Shown piece by piece: positions 53,550-64,000 of a stretch of DNA of 64,000 nt. The DNA comes from JANQRA01 sp035762545. Its GTDB lineage: Bacteria > Actinomycetota > Acidimicrobiia > Spongiisociales > ZC4RG35. Positions within the stretch are counted from its first letter, which is position 1; each line of letters starts with the position of its first letter. Below the pieces are notes generated by a model, which worked only from the letters and a program-made list of their open reading frames with translations, was not told the DNA's origin and did not search any database. The position numbers and the translations under genes were made by a program. Where the stretch lies: the NCBI GenBank assembly GCA_035762545.1, contig DASTOM010000005.1, forward strand, positions 1-64,000, in the 5' to 3' direction.

Positions 53550-54046
53550 TCCCCGTCCTTCATGGCGTTGTCTCTCCGGCTAGGGCGGCCCCCGACGTAG
53601 CTGCGCCCCGGGTCCACGACGAACTGGCCGCGGACCGTGCGACGGCCCAGCAGCATCCTGAATGTCATCTCGTCCCGCGTCGTCAGATTCACGAGCGCCT
53701 CGAACTCCTCACCGGCGACCACCAACTTGGTCCGGATGAACGGCCGTCGCTCGGCACGACCACCCGGGTTCTTCACCATACGCTCTCCGGCTATCTCGGC
53801 CACGCATGCAACGCTCGGCCTTTTCTTGCGTTGATGCGGGTGGATCTCGAAACGGACCATCTGACGCCCGTCCTCCTCGTATCTCTCCAGGTTGAAGGCG
53901 TGGAGAGACGAGTTGTCGGCTCCCGTGTCGACCTTGGCCTTGACCTCTCTCACCCCGAGATCTGGGAGGGCGACCCACTCTCGCCAGCCGATGGTCTTTC
54001 TCTTGCGTCGCCGAGGCACGGACGGACAGGATAGAAGCCGATCCAT
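53546..54046 (-). CDS. RimB-like retropepsin-fold protease (ATP-dependent Zn protease family)
   Basis: The 166-residue protein has GWREWVALPDLGV followed by the aspartyl-protease-like AKVDTGADNSSLHA (Asp40), LGRRTVRGQFVVDPG and a basic tail. This matches the DUF785 family, called RimB in Pseudomonas, where it is partnered with RimK. It probably trims RimK products. It leads the three-gene cassette. The exact start is uncertain because no ribosome-binding site is visible; an earlier ATG at 54112 would add non-conserved residues. Confidence 0.82.
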   Translation of the reverse strand: MDRLLSCPSVPRRRKRKTIGWREWVALPDLGVREVKAKVDTGADNSSLHAFNLERYEEDGRQMVRFEIHPHQRKKRPSVACVAEIAGERMVKNPGGRAERRPFIRTKLVVAGEEFEALVNLTTRDEMTFRMLLGRRTVRGQFVVDPGRSYVGGRPSRRDNAMKDGE

Positions 54047-54080
54047 CGCACTGCAGTGTCGCCATACACCAGCAGCAAAC

Positions 54081-54116
54081 CTGATACTTGACTTATCAGA
54101 TTTACTGTGCAATAAT
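54081..54116 (+). promoter_or_regulatory. Strong promoter and operator of hsp20
   Basis: TTGACT (54088-54093) and AATAAT (54111-54116) are 17 bases apart, an almost ideal housekeeping promoter in an AT-rich patch. An inverted repeat, CTGATA at 54081-54086 and TATCAG at 54094-54099, frames the -35 box, so a repressor bound there would block RNA polymerase. Confidence 0.65.
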
Positions 54117-54183
54117 CCCGCCAGGAATCAAAGTCGAGACGGTCCGATCACGGATCGTCGAGCCAACAAGGAGGAACGAAAGG

Positions 54184-54597
54184 ATGCTCATGCGATTTGA
54201 TCCGTTCTCAGACTTCGATCGTCTCTCACGTCAGGTCTGGGGCCAGAGTCGGGCCAATTTCATGCCCGCTGATGCCTATCGGAAAGGCGAGCGCTTCTAT
54301 CTCCACCTCGATCTTCCCGGAGTGGATCCCGACTCGATCGACATCACCGTCGAGAAGAACAATCTCACCGTCACCGCCGAGAGGCGTTTCGAGACCTCCG
54401 GCGACGAGCAGATGCTGCTCAACGAGCGCCCGGCCGGTTCGTACTCCCGGCAATTCTTCCTCGGTGAGAGTCTCGACACCGACGCCATCGAAGCCGGTTA
54501 CGACCACGGTGTGCTCACCGTGACCATCCCCATCGCTGAGACAGCCAAGGCGCGCAAGATCTCGGTCAACACCGTTACCGATGCGCTTCCGGCCTAG
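54184..54597 (+). CDS. Hsp20/alpha-crystallin small heat-shock protein
   Basis: The 137-residue holdase chaperone binds unfolding proteins. The alpha-crystallin domain covers about 30-125 with YLHLDLPGVDPDSIDITVEKNN in its first part and GVLTVTIP at its end. The start is set by AAGGAGG (54168-54174) nine bases before ATG 54184. Its own promoter and terminator are visible, so it is a single-gene unit, likely induced by stress. Confidence 0.93.
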   Translation: MLMRFDPFSDFDRLSRQVWGQSRANFMPADAYRKGERFYLHLDLPGVDPDSIDITVEKNNLTVTAERRFETSGDEQMLLNERPAGSYSRQFFLGESLDTDAIEAGYDHGVLTVTIPIAETAKARKISVNTVTDALPA

Positions 54598-54617
54598 GTC
54601 GGATCCAGCCACCAACC

Positions 54618-54646
54618 GAGAGTCCCGGATGCCCACCGGGACTCTC
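54618..54646 (+). terminator. Terminator-like hairpin after hsp20
   Basis: GAGAGTCCCGG and CCGGGACTCTC form a perfect 11-base stem with a seven-base loop. There is no T-run. It lies 20 bases after the hsp20 stop. Confidence 0.65.
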
Positions 54647-54679
54647 ATCGCGTCTACCCGAGGCAGGTAGGGTCCCGGC

Positions 54680-55012
54680 ATGGCCCACGAGTTGATCGCA
54701 TACAAGAAGGCCCTTGAATCGATCCCGAGCGATGAGCGCTATGCCGAGGTCTTCACCAGGGGTACTTCTTCCGCAGGCATCTACGCGCCACACGAGAGCG
54801 ACGAGCAGGGGGCGCACGATGAGGACGAGTACTACGTGGTCCTCAACGGATCGGGTTTCTTCGTCTCCGAAGGGGATAGGGTCCCGTTCGGCCCAGGCGA
54901 CCTGATCTTCGTGAGCGCGGGGACGGAGCACCATTTCGAGGGGTTCACCCCCGACCTCGCGGTGTGGGCCATCTTCTGCCCCCCAACGGGAAACGGCGGC
55001 GACGGCTCCTAG
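54680..55012 (+). CDS. Cupin-domain protein
   Basis: The 110-residue single cupin has the first motif in GIYAPHESDEQGAHDEDEYYVVLNGSG (metal-type His/Glu residues) and the second in FGPGDLIFVSAGTEHHFEGF. Without known neighbours the reaction or ligand is unknown; such proteins may be isomerases, dioxygenases or sensors. TAGGGT (54668-54673) ends six bases before the ATG. A small membrane gene follows 11 bases later. Confidence 0.83.
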   Translation: MAHELIAYKKALESIPSDERYAEVFTRGTSSAGIYAPHESDEQGAHDEDEYYVVLNGSGFFVSEGDRVPFGPGDLIFVSAGTEHHFEGFTPDLAVWAIFCPPTGNGGDGS

Positions 55013-55023
55013 AGTCCGACCCG

Positions 55024-55167
55024 ATGGACGGTAGGCGACCCAAGATGCCGGCCTGGTTGGTCGGGCTGATCCTGGCCGCGGCCATCTTCGCTTTGGTGTT
55101 CATCGTCCTGGCGACGTTGGGCTACGGCGACGACCCTGTGGTCGATAGTCTCGCTGCGATGCGATAG
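55024..55167 (+). CDS. Tiny single-pass membrane protein (47 aa)
   Basis: The 47-residue product has a basic N-terminus (MDGRRPKMP), one hydrophobic helix (about 10-30) and a short acidic tail (GYGDDPVVDS). TAGAGT lies eight bases before the ATG. It stands between the cupin and the kinase-like gene, in one direction with both. No function is evident. Confidence 0.5.
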   Translation: MDGRRPKMPAWLVGLILAAAIFALVFIVLATLGYGDDPVVDSLAAMR

Positions 55168-56055
55168 ATGGTCGGGGCGAACATGCCCGCCGCCGAGATC
55201 GAGGTCACGCTCGATCTCGTCGAGCGTCTACTCGCGGATCAACGCCCCGCTCTGGCCGGGCTACCGCTCGAGGTGATGGGCAACGGTTGGGACAACTACT
55301 CGGTCCTGATCGGGGACAGTCTCGTTGGTCGGTTCCCCCGGAGAAGGGCTTCGGCCGAGTTGATCCAGAACGAGGCACGATGGCTCCCGATCCTCGGGCC
55401 GAGCCTGCCGCTGCCTGTTCCGGTTCCGCTCTTCGTCGGCGAGCCGGCGCCGGGCTATCCCTGGCCGTGGTCGATAGCCAAGCTGTTACCCGGGTCACCG
55501 GCCAATGAGGTCGAAGATCTGGACTACGGGATCTGTGCAGATCAGATCGGTCGTTTCTTGGGGGCGCTCCACGTGACCGCACCTCGAGATGCGCCCACCA
55601 ACGCCTACCGGGGAGTGCCTCTCCTGCAGCGGGACACCACATTTCGAGAGCGTCTCAGCGAGCTGGACCCGATCCTCGATGTCGGGCTCGCCGTCACCAT
55701 CTGGGAATCGGCTCTGGAGGCGAGACCCTTTGCCGACGATCCGGTTTGGATTCACGGAGACCTGCAGCCACACAACTTGCTGGCCCTCGGTCGGCGTCTG
55801 TCGGCGGTGGTCGACTTCGGCGATGTCACCTCAGGAGATCCGGCGACAGACCTGGCCGTCGTGTGGAGCCTTCTCGTCAACGATGCCCGTGCCCATTTCT
55901 GGTCCGCGTACGGCACACACGACGAAGCCCTCCTCCAACGTGCCCGGGGGTGGGCACTCAACCTGGGGACGGCGATGCTGGCGAACTCTGCAGACAATCC
56001 GGCGCTGTTCGCCGTGGGGCGGCGCACCGTGGACGCGGTGCTGGCGGGGGATTAA
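55168..56055 (+). CDS. Aminoglycoside phosphotransferase-fold kinase
   Basis: The 295-residue protein has the APH fold: Brenner motif HGDLQPHNLLA (catalytic Asp) and DFGDVTSGDPATDLA (metal-binding Asp). The N-lobe has SVLIGDSLVGRFPRR. Small-molecule kinases of this fold act on antibiotics, choline, homoserine and others; a resistance role is not implied. The ATG follows the stop of the 47-residue gene directly. A later ATG (55192) is also possible. Confidence 0.82.
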   Translation: MVGANMPAAEIEVTLDLVERLLADQRPALAGLPLEVMGNGWDNYSVLIGDSLVGRFPRRRASAELIQNEARWLPILGPSLPLPVPVPLFVGEPAPGYPWPWSIAKLLPGSPANEVEDLDYGICADQIGRFLGALHVTAPRDAPTNAYRGVPLLQRDTTFRERLSELDPILDVGLAVTIWESALEARPFADDPVWIHGDLQPHNLLALGRRLSAVVDFGDVTSGDPATDLAVVWSLLVNDARAHFWSAYGTHDEALLQRARGWALNLGTAMLANSADNPALFAVGRRTVDAVLAGD

Positions 56056-57722
56056 GCCTGGGGGATCGGCCTTCCGGCGCAATCGAGCCCGTCGCCCGGC
56101 CTGTAGTTGGCGATGATGGTGTCCACCTCGACCCTCCCATCGGAGAAGGTCCGCTGCCGATCGATCTCGCTGTGACGACATTGGTTGCGCCGGGTGATCC
56201 GTTGCTCCAACTCCTCCACCATGACATTTTTCGTCGAATACATCGTGACCGTGATCGAGGTGTCGTCGTAGGTCGGCCAGATCAGCACGGGAAACTCGGT
56301 CGAGTTCGTCAGCACCAGGTCGGGTCCGGGGATCGAGAGAGTCGCCTCGCGCCCGAACGGGTAGCGGGAGAAGTAGATCGAATGGCTCTGGTACCGGTCG
56401 AGGTCGAGCCCTGCATAGAAGGCGGCGTTGAAGATGGTCGTGACGAACTGGGAGACACCGCCGCCCACCTCGTCGGTCATGTAGCCGGACCGGATGGCGC
56501 CGGCGGCGACGTAGCCCTTCTCTCGGGTGCGCGGCCCGACGTATTCGTTCATCGAAAGCGTCTCTCCGGGCAGGAGATAGAAGCCGCGCATGAAGTCGGC
56601 CATCGTCTGGATGTTGGTTACCCGGCTCTCACAGCACGGGTGGTTGGTGGTGAACTCGGCCACGACTTCGGTCACTGCCGAGCCGTCGGCCCACGAGACG
56701 GCTGTCGGATCGTCGTCGGCTCTCGTCTCGAAGAAGAAGAAGCTCGACCCTCCCTCGAGGTATTGCTCGGCGGCTCTCTCGACGGACTCCCTCGAGCAAC
56801 AGATGGGCGGAGGCTCACCTTCTTGTCGCACCACCACTTTGCCGTCGACCACCTCGAGTCGAGGCTTCTCGAAGTCGCCGATCGGCTCGGGGAACGCAGC
56901 CTCGATCTCCTGTTGAAGACCATCGAGATCGAATGCGATCGACATCTCGCCGTCCTCCACGGTGGACACGAGATTTCGGCGTACCTGGCCCGCGGTGAGC
57001 TTGGCGGTGTGGTCGGCTATGACCGCTAGCAGGCCGTTGCGGGTGAGCTCGTTGACATTCAGCGCGACTCTCTCTGCCTCACCGTTGGGAAGCAAAGGCT
57101 CGATCCTCCTCTGCTCAGCCGAGATCGACACCGGTCCCGCGGTTACGTCGGCGGTCTCCAGTGCTGCGATCACCTGGTCGATGTCCACTCCTGTCCCGTC
57201 CGTTCCCGGGACGATGTACATGTACGACGAGTCGTCGTTGGTCAGAACCGGCTCTATCGGGTGAGAGAGGATGAAGTCGTCCGTGGAAAGTCGCTCCCGC
57301 GCCTTCTCGGTATCGAACGTGTAGTGATCAGAGATCTCGACGGTCTGGAACGGGGTCGATATCCAGGACACGAACTCCGGCCAGGGCTCGTCGGCGTGCC
57401 GGGCTGACATCGCGGCCGAGACCGTGTCCGTGAAGAGGTAGTCGTATCCGATCTCTCCCGCGGTGAGTGTCATTTGTCGCGGACCGAGGTCGATCACGAC
57501 CGGTGTCGCCAAGAACTCGGCTTCCCGGTTCTGGATCTCCGTCGCGGCGTCGGACGGTGCGAGGCCGGATAGGTCGACACCCGCGAACCGAACATTCGGC
57601 GCGATCTCGTCGCCCTCGCTGGCGACGTGGGTCGTCCATGCGACGGCGGCTATGGCGACCGGAATGAGTAGTGAAGGGAGTACCCAGAGCCAGCCGTTGG
57701 GGTGCTCACGGTGTCTGGCCAT
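56052..57722 (-). CDS. VanW family protein with PG-binding domains
   Basis: The about 556-residue protein has one N-terminal membrane helix (about 12-35). Two PG-binding-4-type domains rich in Asp/Thr/Val follow. The C-terminal VanW domain includes FYLLPGETLSMNEYVGPRT, VGGGVSQFVTTIFNAAFY and RYPFGREATL. Such proteins sit outside the membrane on the cell wall and occur in glycopeptide clusters and elsewhere; the function is unknown. ATG 57722 was chosen because TAGCAT (57733-57738) overlaps the earlier ATG 57734. It shares four bases with the end of the kinase gene. Confidence 0.85.
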   Translation of the reverse strand: MARHREHPNGWLWVLPSLLIPVAIAAVAWTTHVASEGDEIAPNVRFAGVDLSGLAPSDAATEIQNREAEFLATPVVIDLGPRQMTLTAGEIGYDYLFTDTVSAAMSARHADEPWPEFVSWISTPFQTVEISDHYTFDTEKARERLSTDDFILSHPIEPVLTNDDSSYMYIVPGTDGTGVDIDQVIAALETADVTAGPVSISAEQRRIEPLLPNGEAERVALNVNELTRNGLLAVIADHTAKLTAGQVRRNLVSTVEDGEMSIAFDLDGLQQEIEAAFPEPIGDFEKPRLEVVDGKVVVRQEGEPPPICCSRESVERAAEQYLEGGSSFFFFETRADDDPTAVSWADGSAVTEVVAEFTTNHPCCESRVTNIQTMADFMRGFYLLPGETLSMNEYVGPRTREKGYVAAGAIRSGYMTDEVGGGVSQFVTTIFNAAFYAGLDLDRYQSHSIYFSRYPFGREATLSIPGPDLVLTNSTEFPVLIWPTYDDTSITVTMYSTKNVMVEELEQRITRRNQCRHSEIDRQRTFSDGRVEVDTIIANYRPGDGLDCAGRPIPQA

Positions 57723-57810
57723 GCCAGGTGGCATGCTACGGGCAACCGATTCCAATCGGGTTCATTGGCCCCGACGGTCGGCGAACCGTGTGCCGCGAGT
57801 CACTCAAACC

Positions 57811-57840
57811 TTGACGCGTTTCGCGGATGTGCGATAGAGT
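57811..57840 (+). promoter_or_regulatory. Promoter of the rpoBC operon
   Basis: TTGACG (57811-57816) and TAGAGT (57835-57840) are 18 bases apart, close to the housekeeping consensus. Transcription would start near 57847, giving a leader of about 150 bases. Confidence 0.65.
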
Positions 57841-57920
57841 GAGCGCTGAGTCATAGGGACTCCGGATCACCGCCGATGGGACACCCTCGGAGGTGGTCTG
57901 ACAACCTAGTTTCCGAATTG

Positions 57921-57956
57921 GGACGTGCTGACGCGTGTGTTAGCATGTCCTTTCTT
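57921..57956 (+). promoter_or_regulatory. Hairpin followed by T-run in the rpoB leader
   Basis: GGACGTGCTGAC (57921-57932) pairs with GTTAGCATGTCC (57939-57950) over 12 base pairs with two G-U pairs and a six-base loop. TTTCTT follows. It looks like an intrinsic terminator 41 bases before the rpoB start and may be an attenuator. The same stretch also contains TTGGGA (57918-57923) and TAGCAT (57941-57946) 17 bases apart, so a second promoter is an alternative reading. Confidence 0.5.
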
Positions 57957-57997
57957 GCGTTACCCCCTTTATACCCACCACCTCAAGGAGGCACCCC

Positions 57998-60900
57998 TTG
58001 GCTTCGCGCGTGGCTGAGCGGTTTTCGTTCGGGAAGATCCCCGAAGTTCTGCCGCTACCAAACCTGTTGGCTGTCCAGCATGAGTCCTTTCAATGGTTCC
58101 TGGACGAAGGTCTTCGTGAGATCTTCGACGAGATAAGCCCGATCGAGGACTTCACCGGATCCCTTGCCCTCGAGCTCACCGACCATCGCTTCGGTGAGCC
58201 ACAGATGTCTCTCGAAGAGGCCCAGGAGCGGGATGCGAATTACGCCCAGCCTCTGTTCGTCACCGCACGGTTCATGAACCGGGGCACCGGCGAGATCAAG
58301 GAGCAGCAGGTCTTCCTCGGCGACTTCCCGATCATGACCGACAAGGGCGTCTTCGTCATCAACGGCACCGAGCGCGTCATCGTCTCCCAACTCGTCCGGT
58401 CCCCCGGCATCTACTACGACGTCGCCAAGGACAAGACCTCTGACAAGATGATCTACTCCGGGAAGATCATTCCCGGTCGTGGCGCCTGGCTCGAGTTCGA
58501 CACCGACAAGAAGGACACCATCGGTGTCCGCGTCGACCGGAAACGTCGTCAGTACGTCACCGCCTTCCTCAAGGCTCTCGGCATCGCCGAGACCGACGAG
58601 GAGATCCTCGAGTTGTTCGGCCACGCCGAGTCGATCAAGAACACGATCGAGCGCGACACGAACGCCGACAAGGAAGAAGCGCTTCTCGACCTGTACCGCA
58701 AGCTCCGACCTGGCGAGCCCACGACCGTCGAGTCGGCACGTGGCCTCATCCAGACCCTTTTCCGCAATCCGAAGCGGTACGACCTGACGCGGGTCGGGCG
58801 TTACAAGATCGCCCAGAAGTTCGGCGAGGACGCCCCCAAGGACTATCGGGCCGAAGGGCTCCAGATGTTGCGCGACGAGGACATCGTCGATGCCATCCGC
58901 TACCTGGTCGCCCTGCACGCCGGTAACGCCACAATGGAGACCCACGTCGGCAACGAGGTCGGGATCTCCACCGACGACATCGACCACTTCGGCAACCGGC
59001 GCATCCGCACCGTGGGCGAGCTGGTGCAAAACCAGGTTCGAGTCGGATTGACCCGTCTCGAGCGTGTGGTTCGCGAGCGCATGACCACACAGGACCCCGA
59101 TGCGATCACGCCACAGAGCCTGATCAACATCCGTCCGGTCACCGCCGCGATCAAGGAGTTCTTCGGCACCAGCCAGCTGAGCCAGTTCATGGACCAGCCC
59201 AACCCGCTGGCGGGGCTGACTCACCGTCGTCGTCTCAACGCACTCGGCCCCGGTGGTCTGAGCCGCGAGCGCGCCGGGTTCGAAGTCCGTGACGTCCACC
59301 CGTCTCACTACGGCCGGATGTGCCCCATCGAGACGCCGGAAGGCCCGAACATCGGTCTGATCGGCTCGCTTGCTTGCTACGCCCGGGTCAACGACTTCGG
59401 GTTCATCGAGACTCCATACCGCAAGGTCGAGAATGGCGTCGTCAGCAGCACCAAGGTGGATTACCTCACCGCCACCGAAGAGGAGCGCCACGTCATCGCC
59501 CAGGCCAACGCACCACTCAAGGAGGACGGTGCGTTCGTCAACAAGCGTGTGCTGGTTCGACGTGCTGGTGGCGAAGTCGAGTACGTCGATGCGAAGAGCG
59601 TCGACTACATGGACGTCTCACCGAAGCAGATCGTCTCTGTCTCGACATCGCTCATCCCGTTCCTGGAGCACGACGATGCCAACCGCGCTCTGATGGGCTC
59701 GAACATGCAGCGTCAGGCCGTGCCGCTACTCACCGCCGAGTCGCCGCTGGTCGGTACCGGCGTCGAGGCCCGCGCCGCACAGGACTCCGGCGACATGATC
59801 GTCTCCCCGATCGCAGGCGAGGTGACCGAGGTCACCGGTGATGAGATCGTCGTCAAGGAGAGCGGGACCAACAAGAAGCACACCTTCGTGCTCGACAAGT
59901 TCAAGCGCTCCAATCAGGGCACCTGCATGAACCAGAAGGCCGTCGTCACCGAAGGCGACAAGGTCAAGGTCGGCGACGTGCTCGCCGACGGCCCCTCCAC
60001 CGAGTTGGGTGAGCTCGCCCTCGGACGCAACCTGCTGGTGGCTTTCATGCCCTGGCAGGGTCACAACTACGAGGACGCAATCATCATCTCGGAGCGACTC
60101 GTCAAAGACGACGTCCTCACGTCGATTCACATCGAGGAGCACGAGATCGACGCCCGTGACACCAAGCTCGGTGCCGAGGAAATCACCCGGGACATCCCCA
60201 ACGTTCCCGAGGAAGTCCTCGCCAACCTCGACGATGAAGGGATCATCCGGGTCGGGGCCGAGGTGGGGCCGGGCGACTACTTGGTTGGCAAGGTCACCCC
60301 GAAGGGCGAGACCGAGCTGACCCCGGAGGAGCGTCTTCTCCGTGCCATCTTCGGTGAGAAGGCTCGTGAGGTCCGTGACACTTCCCTCAAGGTGCCGCAC
60401 GGTGAGACCGGCAAGGTCATCGCCGTCAAGGTCTTCAAGCGGGAGGACGGTTTCGACCTCAGCCCCGGAGTCAACGAGCTGGTCCGCATCTACGTCGCCA
60501 CCCAACGCAAGATCTCGGAGGGCGACAAGCTGGCCGGACGTCACGGCAACAAGGGAGTCATCTCCAAGGTGCTGCCCGAAGAGGAGATGCCCTTCCTCGC
60601 CGACGGCACGCCGGTGGACATCATCTTGTCCCCGCTCGGCGTCCCGTCACGAATGAACCTCGGCCAGGTGCTAGAGACGCATCTCGGATGGGCCGCCGCC
60701 CAGGGCTGGGAGCCGTTCAACGGCGACTCCCCGGCTGCGGTGGGCACCAAGCCCTGGACCAAGACGGCAACACCGGTGTTCGACGGTGCACGCGAGGACG
60801 AGATCATGCAGGTGATCGCCACGGCGCACCCCAACCGGGACGGTGACCGACTGGTCGGTGAAGACGGAAAAGCCACTCTCTATGACGGCCGGACCGGTGA

Positions 60901-61372
60901 GCCCTTCGACACCGATGTCACGGTGGGTTTCATCTACATGCTGAAGCTGGTCCACCTCGTCGATGAGAAGATCCACGCCAGGTCGACCGGCCCGTACTCC
61001 ATGATCACCCAGCAGCCGCTCGGCGGTAAGGCCCAGTTCGGCGGCCAGCGTTTCGGTGAGATGGAGGTCTGGGCTCTCGAAGCCTACGGCGCGGCGTACG
61101 CGCTACAGGAGCTGTTGACCATCAAGTCCGACGACGTCCAGGGCCGGGTCAAGGTCTACGAGGCCATCGTCAAGGGCGACAACATCCCCGAGCCGGGCAT
61201 TCCCGAGTCATTCCGGGTGCTGGTCAAGGAGATGCAGAGCCTCGGCCTCAACGTCGAGATGCTGTCCGCCGGTGAGGAAGTCGAGCTCCGTGAGCTCGAG
61301 GAGGACACCTACCGGTCGGTCGAGACCCTCGGCATCGACCTCAGCCGTCCCGAGCGCCCTGACTCGGAATAG
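57998..61372 (+). CDS. rpoB: DNA-directed RNA polymerase beta subunit
   Basis: The 1124-residue catalytic beta subunit is complete. The TTG start is set by AAGGAGG six bases upstream, giving ASRVAERFSFGKIPE. The fork loop and rifampicin region read TSQLSQFMDQPNPLAGL and THRRRLNALGPGGL. Here the usual serine (E. coli Ser531) is Asn414 and the usual Asn518 is Pro, while His409 (E. coli His526) is kept. The active-site segments GRHGNKGV and MFGGQRFGE-type (here QFGGQRFGEMEVWALEA) are intact. It is followed by rpoC after 46 bases. No rplJ/rplL lies directly upstream; a divergent VanW gene does. Confidence 0.98.
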   Translation: MASRVAERFSFGKIPEVLPLPNLLAVQHESFQWFLDEGLREIFDEISPIEDFTGSLALELTDHRFGEPQMSLEEAQERDANYAQPLFVTARFMNRGTGEIKEQQVFLGDFPIMTDKGVFVINGTERVIVSQLVRSPGIYYDVAKDKTSDKMIYSGKIIPGRGAWLEFDTDKKDTIGVRVDRKRRQYVTAFLKALGIAETDEEILELFGHAESIKNTIERDTNADKEEALLDLYRKLRPGEPTTVESARGLIQTLFRNPKRYDLTRVGRYKIAQKFGEDAPKDYRAEGLQMLRDEDIVDAIRYLVALHAGNATMETHVGNEVGISTDDIDHFGNRRIRTVGELVQNQVRVGLTRLERVVRERMTTQDPDAITPQSLINIRPVTAAIKEFFGTSQLSQFMDQPNPLAGLTHRRRLNALGPGGLSRERAGFEVRDVHPSHYGRMCPIETPEGPNIGLIGSLACYARVNDFGFIETPYRKVENGVVSSTKVDYLTATEEERHVIAQANAPLKEDGAFVNKRVLVRRAGGEVEYVDAKSVDYMDVSPKQIVSVSTSLIPFLEHDDANRALMGSNMQRQAVPLLTAESPLVGTGVEARAAQDSGDMIVSPIAGEVTEVTGDEIVVKESGTNKKHTFVLDKFKRSNQGTCMNQKAVVTEGDKVKVGDVLADGPSTELGELALGRNLLVAFMPWQGHNYEDAIIISERLVKDDVLTSIHIEEHEIDARDTKLGAEEITRDIPNVPEEVLANLDDEGIIRVGAEVGPGDYLVGKVTPKGETELTPEERLLRAIFGEKAREVRDTSLKVPHGETGKVIAVKVFKREDGFDLSPGVNELVRIYVATQRKISEGDKLAGRHGNKGVISKVLPEEEMPFLADGTPVDIILSPLGVPSRMNLGQVLETHLGWAAAQGWEPFNGDSPAAVGTKPWTKTATPVFDGAREDEIMQVIATAHPNRDGDRLVGEDGKATLYDGRTGEPFDTDVTVGFIYMLKLVHLVDEKIHARSTGPYSMITQQPLGGKAQFGGQRFGEMEVWALEAYGAAYALQELLTIKSDDVQGRVKVYEAIVKGDNIPEPGIPESFRVLVKEMQSLGLNVEMLSAGEEVELRELEEDTYRSVETLGIDLSRPERPDSE

Positions 61373-61418
61373 TCAGTTGTTTAACAAATTGCACGTCCCA
61401 CGAACGAGGTACTGAAAC

Positions 61419-64000
<2,582 letters not shown>

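Noticed and set aside
55168..56055. APH-fold protein as an antibiotic resistance gene
   Set aside because: Only the general kinase motifs are present; many housekeeping kinases share them and no resistance context exists.
58055..59491. 478-codon frame antisense to rpoB, and a 450-codon frame antisense to rpoC (62616-63968)
   Set aside because: Both arise from GC-rich codon use in rpoB/rpoC and show no recognisable protein.

Overview
This 64 kb window is compact, GC-rich bacterial chromosome with short intergenic gaps and many start/stop overlaps. Marker genes place it in the Actinomycetota: a WhiB-type Fe-S regulator, the NucS mismatch endonuclease, F420-type luciferase-like oxidoreductases, a ClpS/DUF2017 pair, an XRE regulator next to a heparin-binding-haemagglutinin-like protein, and an actinobacterial RpoB/RpoC. 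The mixture, together with the aa3-type oxidase operon and an rpoBC operon that is not preceded by rplJL here, suggests the class Acidimicrobiia or a near relative; that placement is an inference. No tRNA, rRNA, CRISPR, phage or insertion sequence was recognised. No stretch over 300 bases lacks a gene.

Layout. 1-5.4 kb: end of a membrane Fe-S oxidoreductase, a lipoprotein, clpS with DUF2017, an eRF1-like protein, a nucleotidyltransferase and a helix-hairpin-helix protein. 5.4-11 kb, mostly minus: HBHA-like protein with its XRE regulator, VIT-family transporter, an M20 amidohydrolase, glnE. 11-19.7 kb: nadE with a class IV aminotransferase, a lipoprotein, mgtE, greA, osmC-like, DUF302, selD, a ferredoxin with an alpha/beta hydrolase. 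19.8-29.5 kb: penicillin-acylase-like enzyme, ctaB with a redoxin-like lipoprotein and a frameshifted small gene, a LON-domain protein, and ctaCDEF. 29.6-35.6 kb: a serine-biosynthesis pair, a membrane protein, an LLM oxidoreductase, a GCS2-type ligase, tag. 35.6-44.9 kb: lhgO, another LLM enzyme, a membrane sulfite-oxidase-like protein facing a sulfurtransferase operon, a 5'-3' exonuclease-like protein, and an fba-nhaA-zinc ribbon operon. 45-51.7 kb: DUF454, MFS, nucS, trmL, M20 dipeptidase, M50 protease, acyl-CoA dehydrogenase, whiB. 51.7-57.7 kb: an AstE-like/RimK/RimB cassette, hsp20, cupin, a tiny membrane protein, an APH-like kinase, a VanW protein. 57.8-64 kb: rpoB and the first two thirds of rpoC.

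How the genes work together. The clearest unit is respiratory: heme O synthesis (ctaB), a possible copper or redox assembly lipoprotein, and cytochrome c oxidase subunits II (with its own cytochrome c domain), I, III and IV. Nitrogen and cofactor metabolism are represented by glnE and nadE, one-carbon/serine supply by the aminotransferase and SerA pair, and sulfur chemistry by the sulfite-oxidase-like protein and the sulfurtransferase.

Three signals go beyond the genes. Sixteen genes carry a TANNNT hexamer ending exactly 6 or 7 bases before the start codon, which points to widespread leaderless transcription and corrects several starts. A family of about 45-base intergenic elements beginning AACCCGGGGT occurs four times, always 11-18 bases after a stop codon in the sense direction. 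RpoB carries Asn where most bacteria have Ser at the main rifampicin-resistance position.
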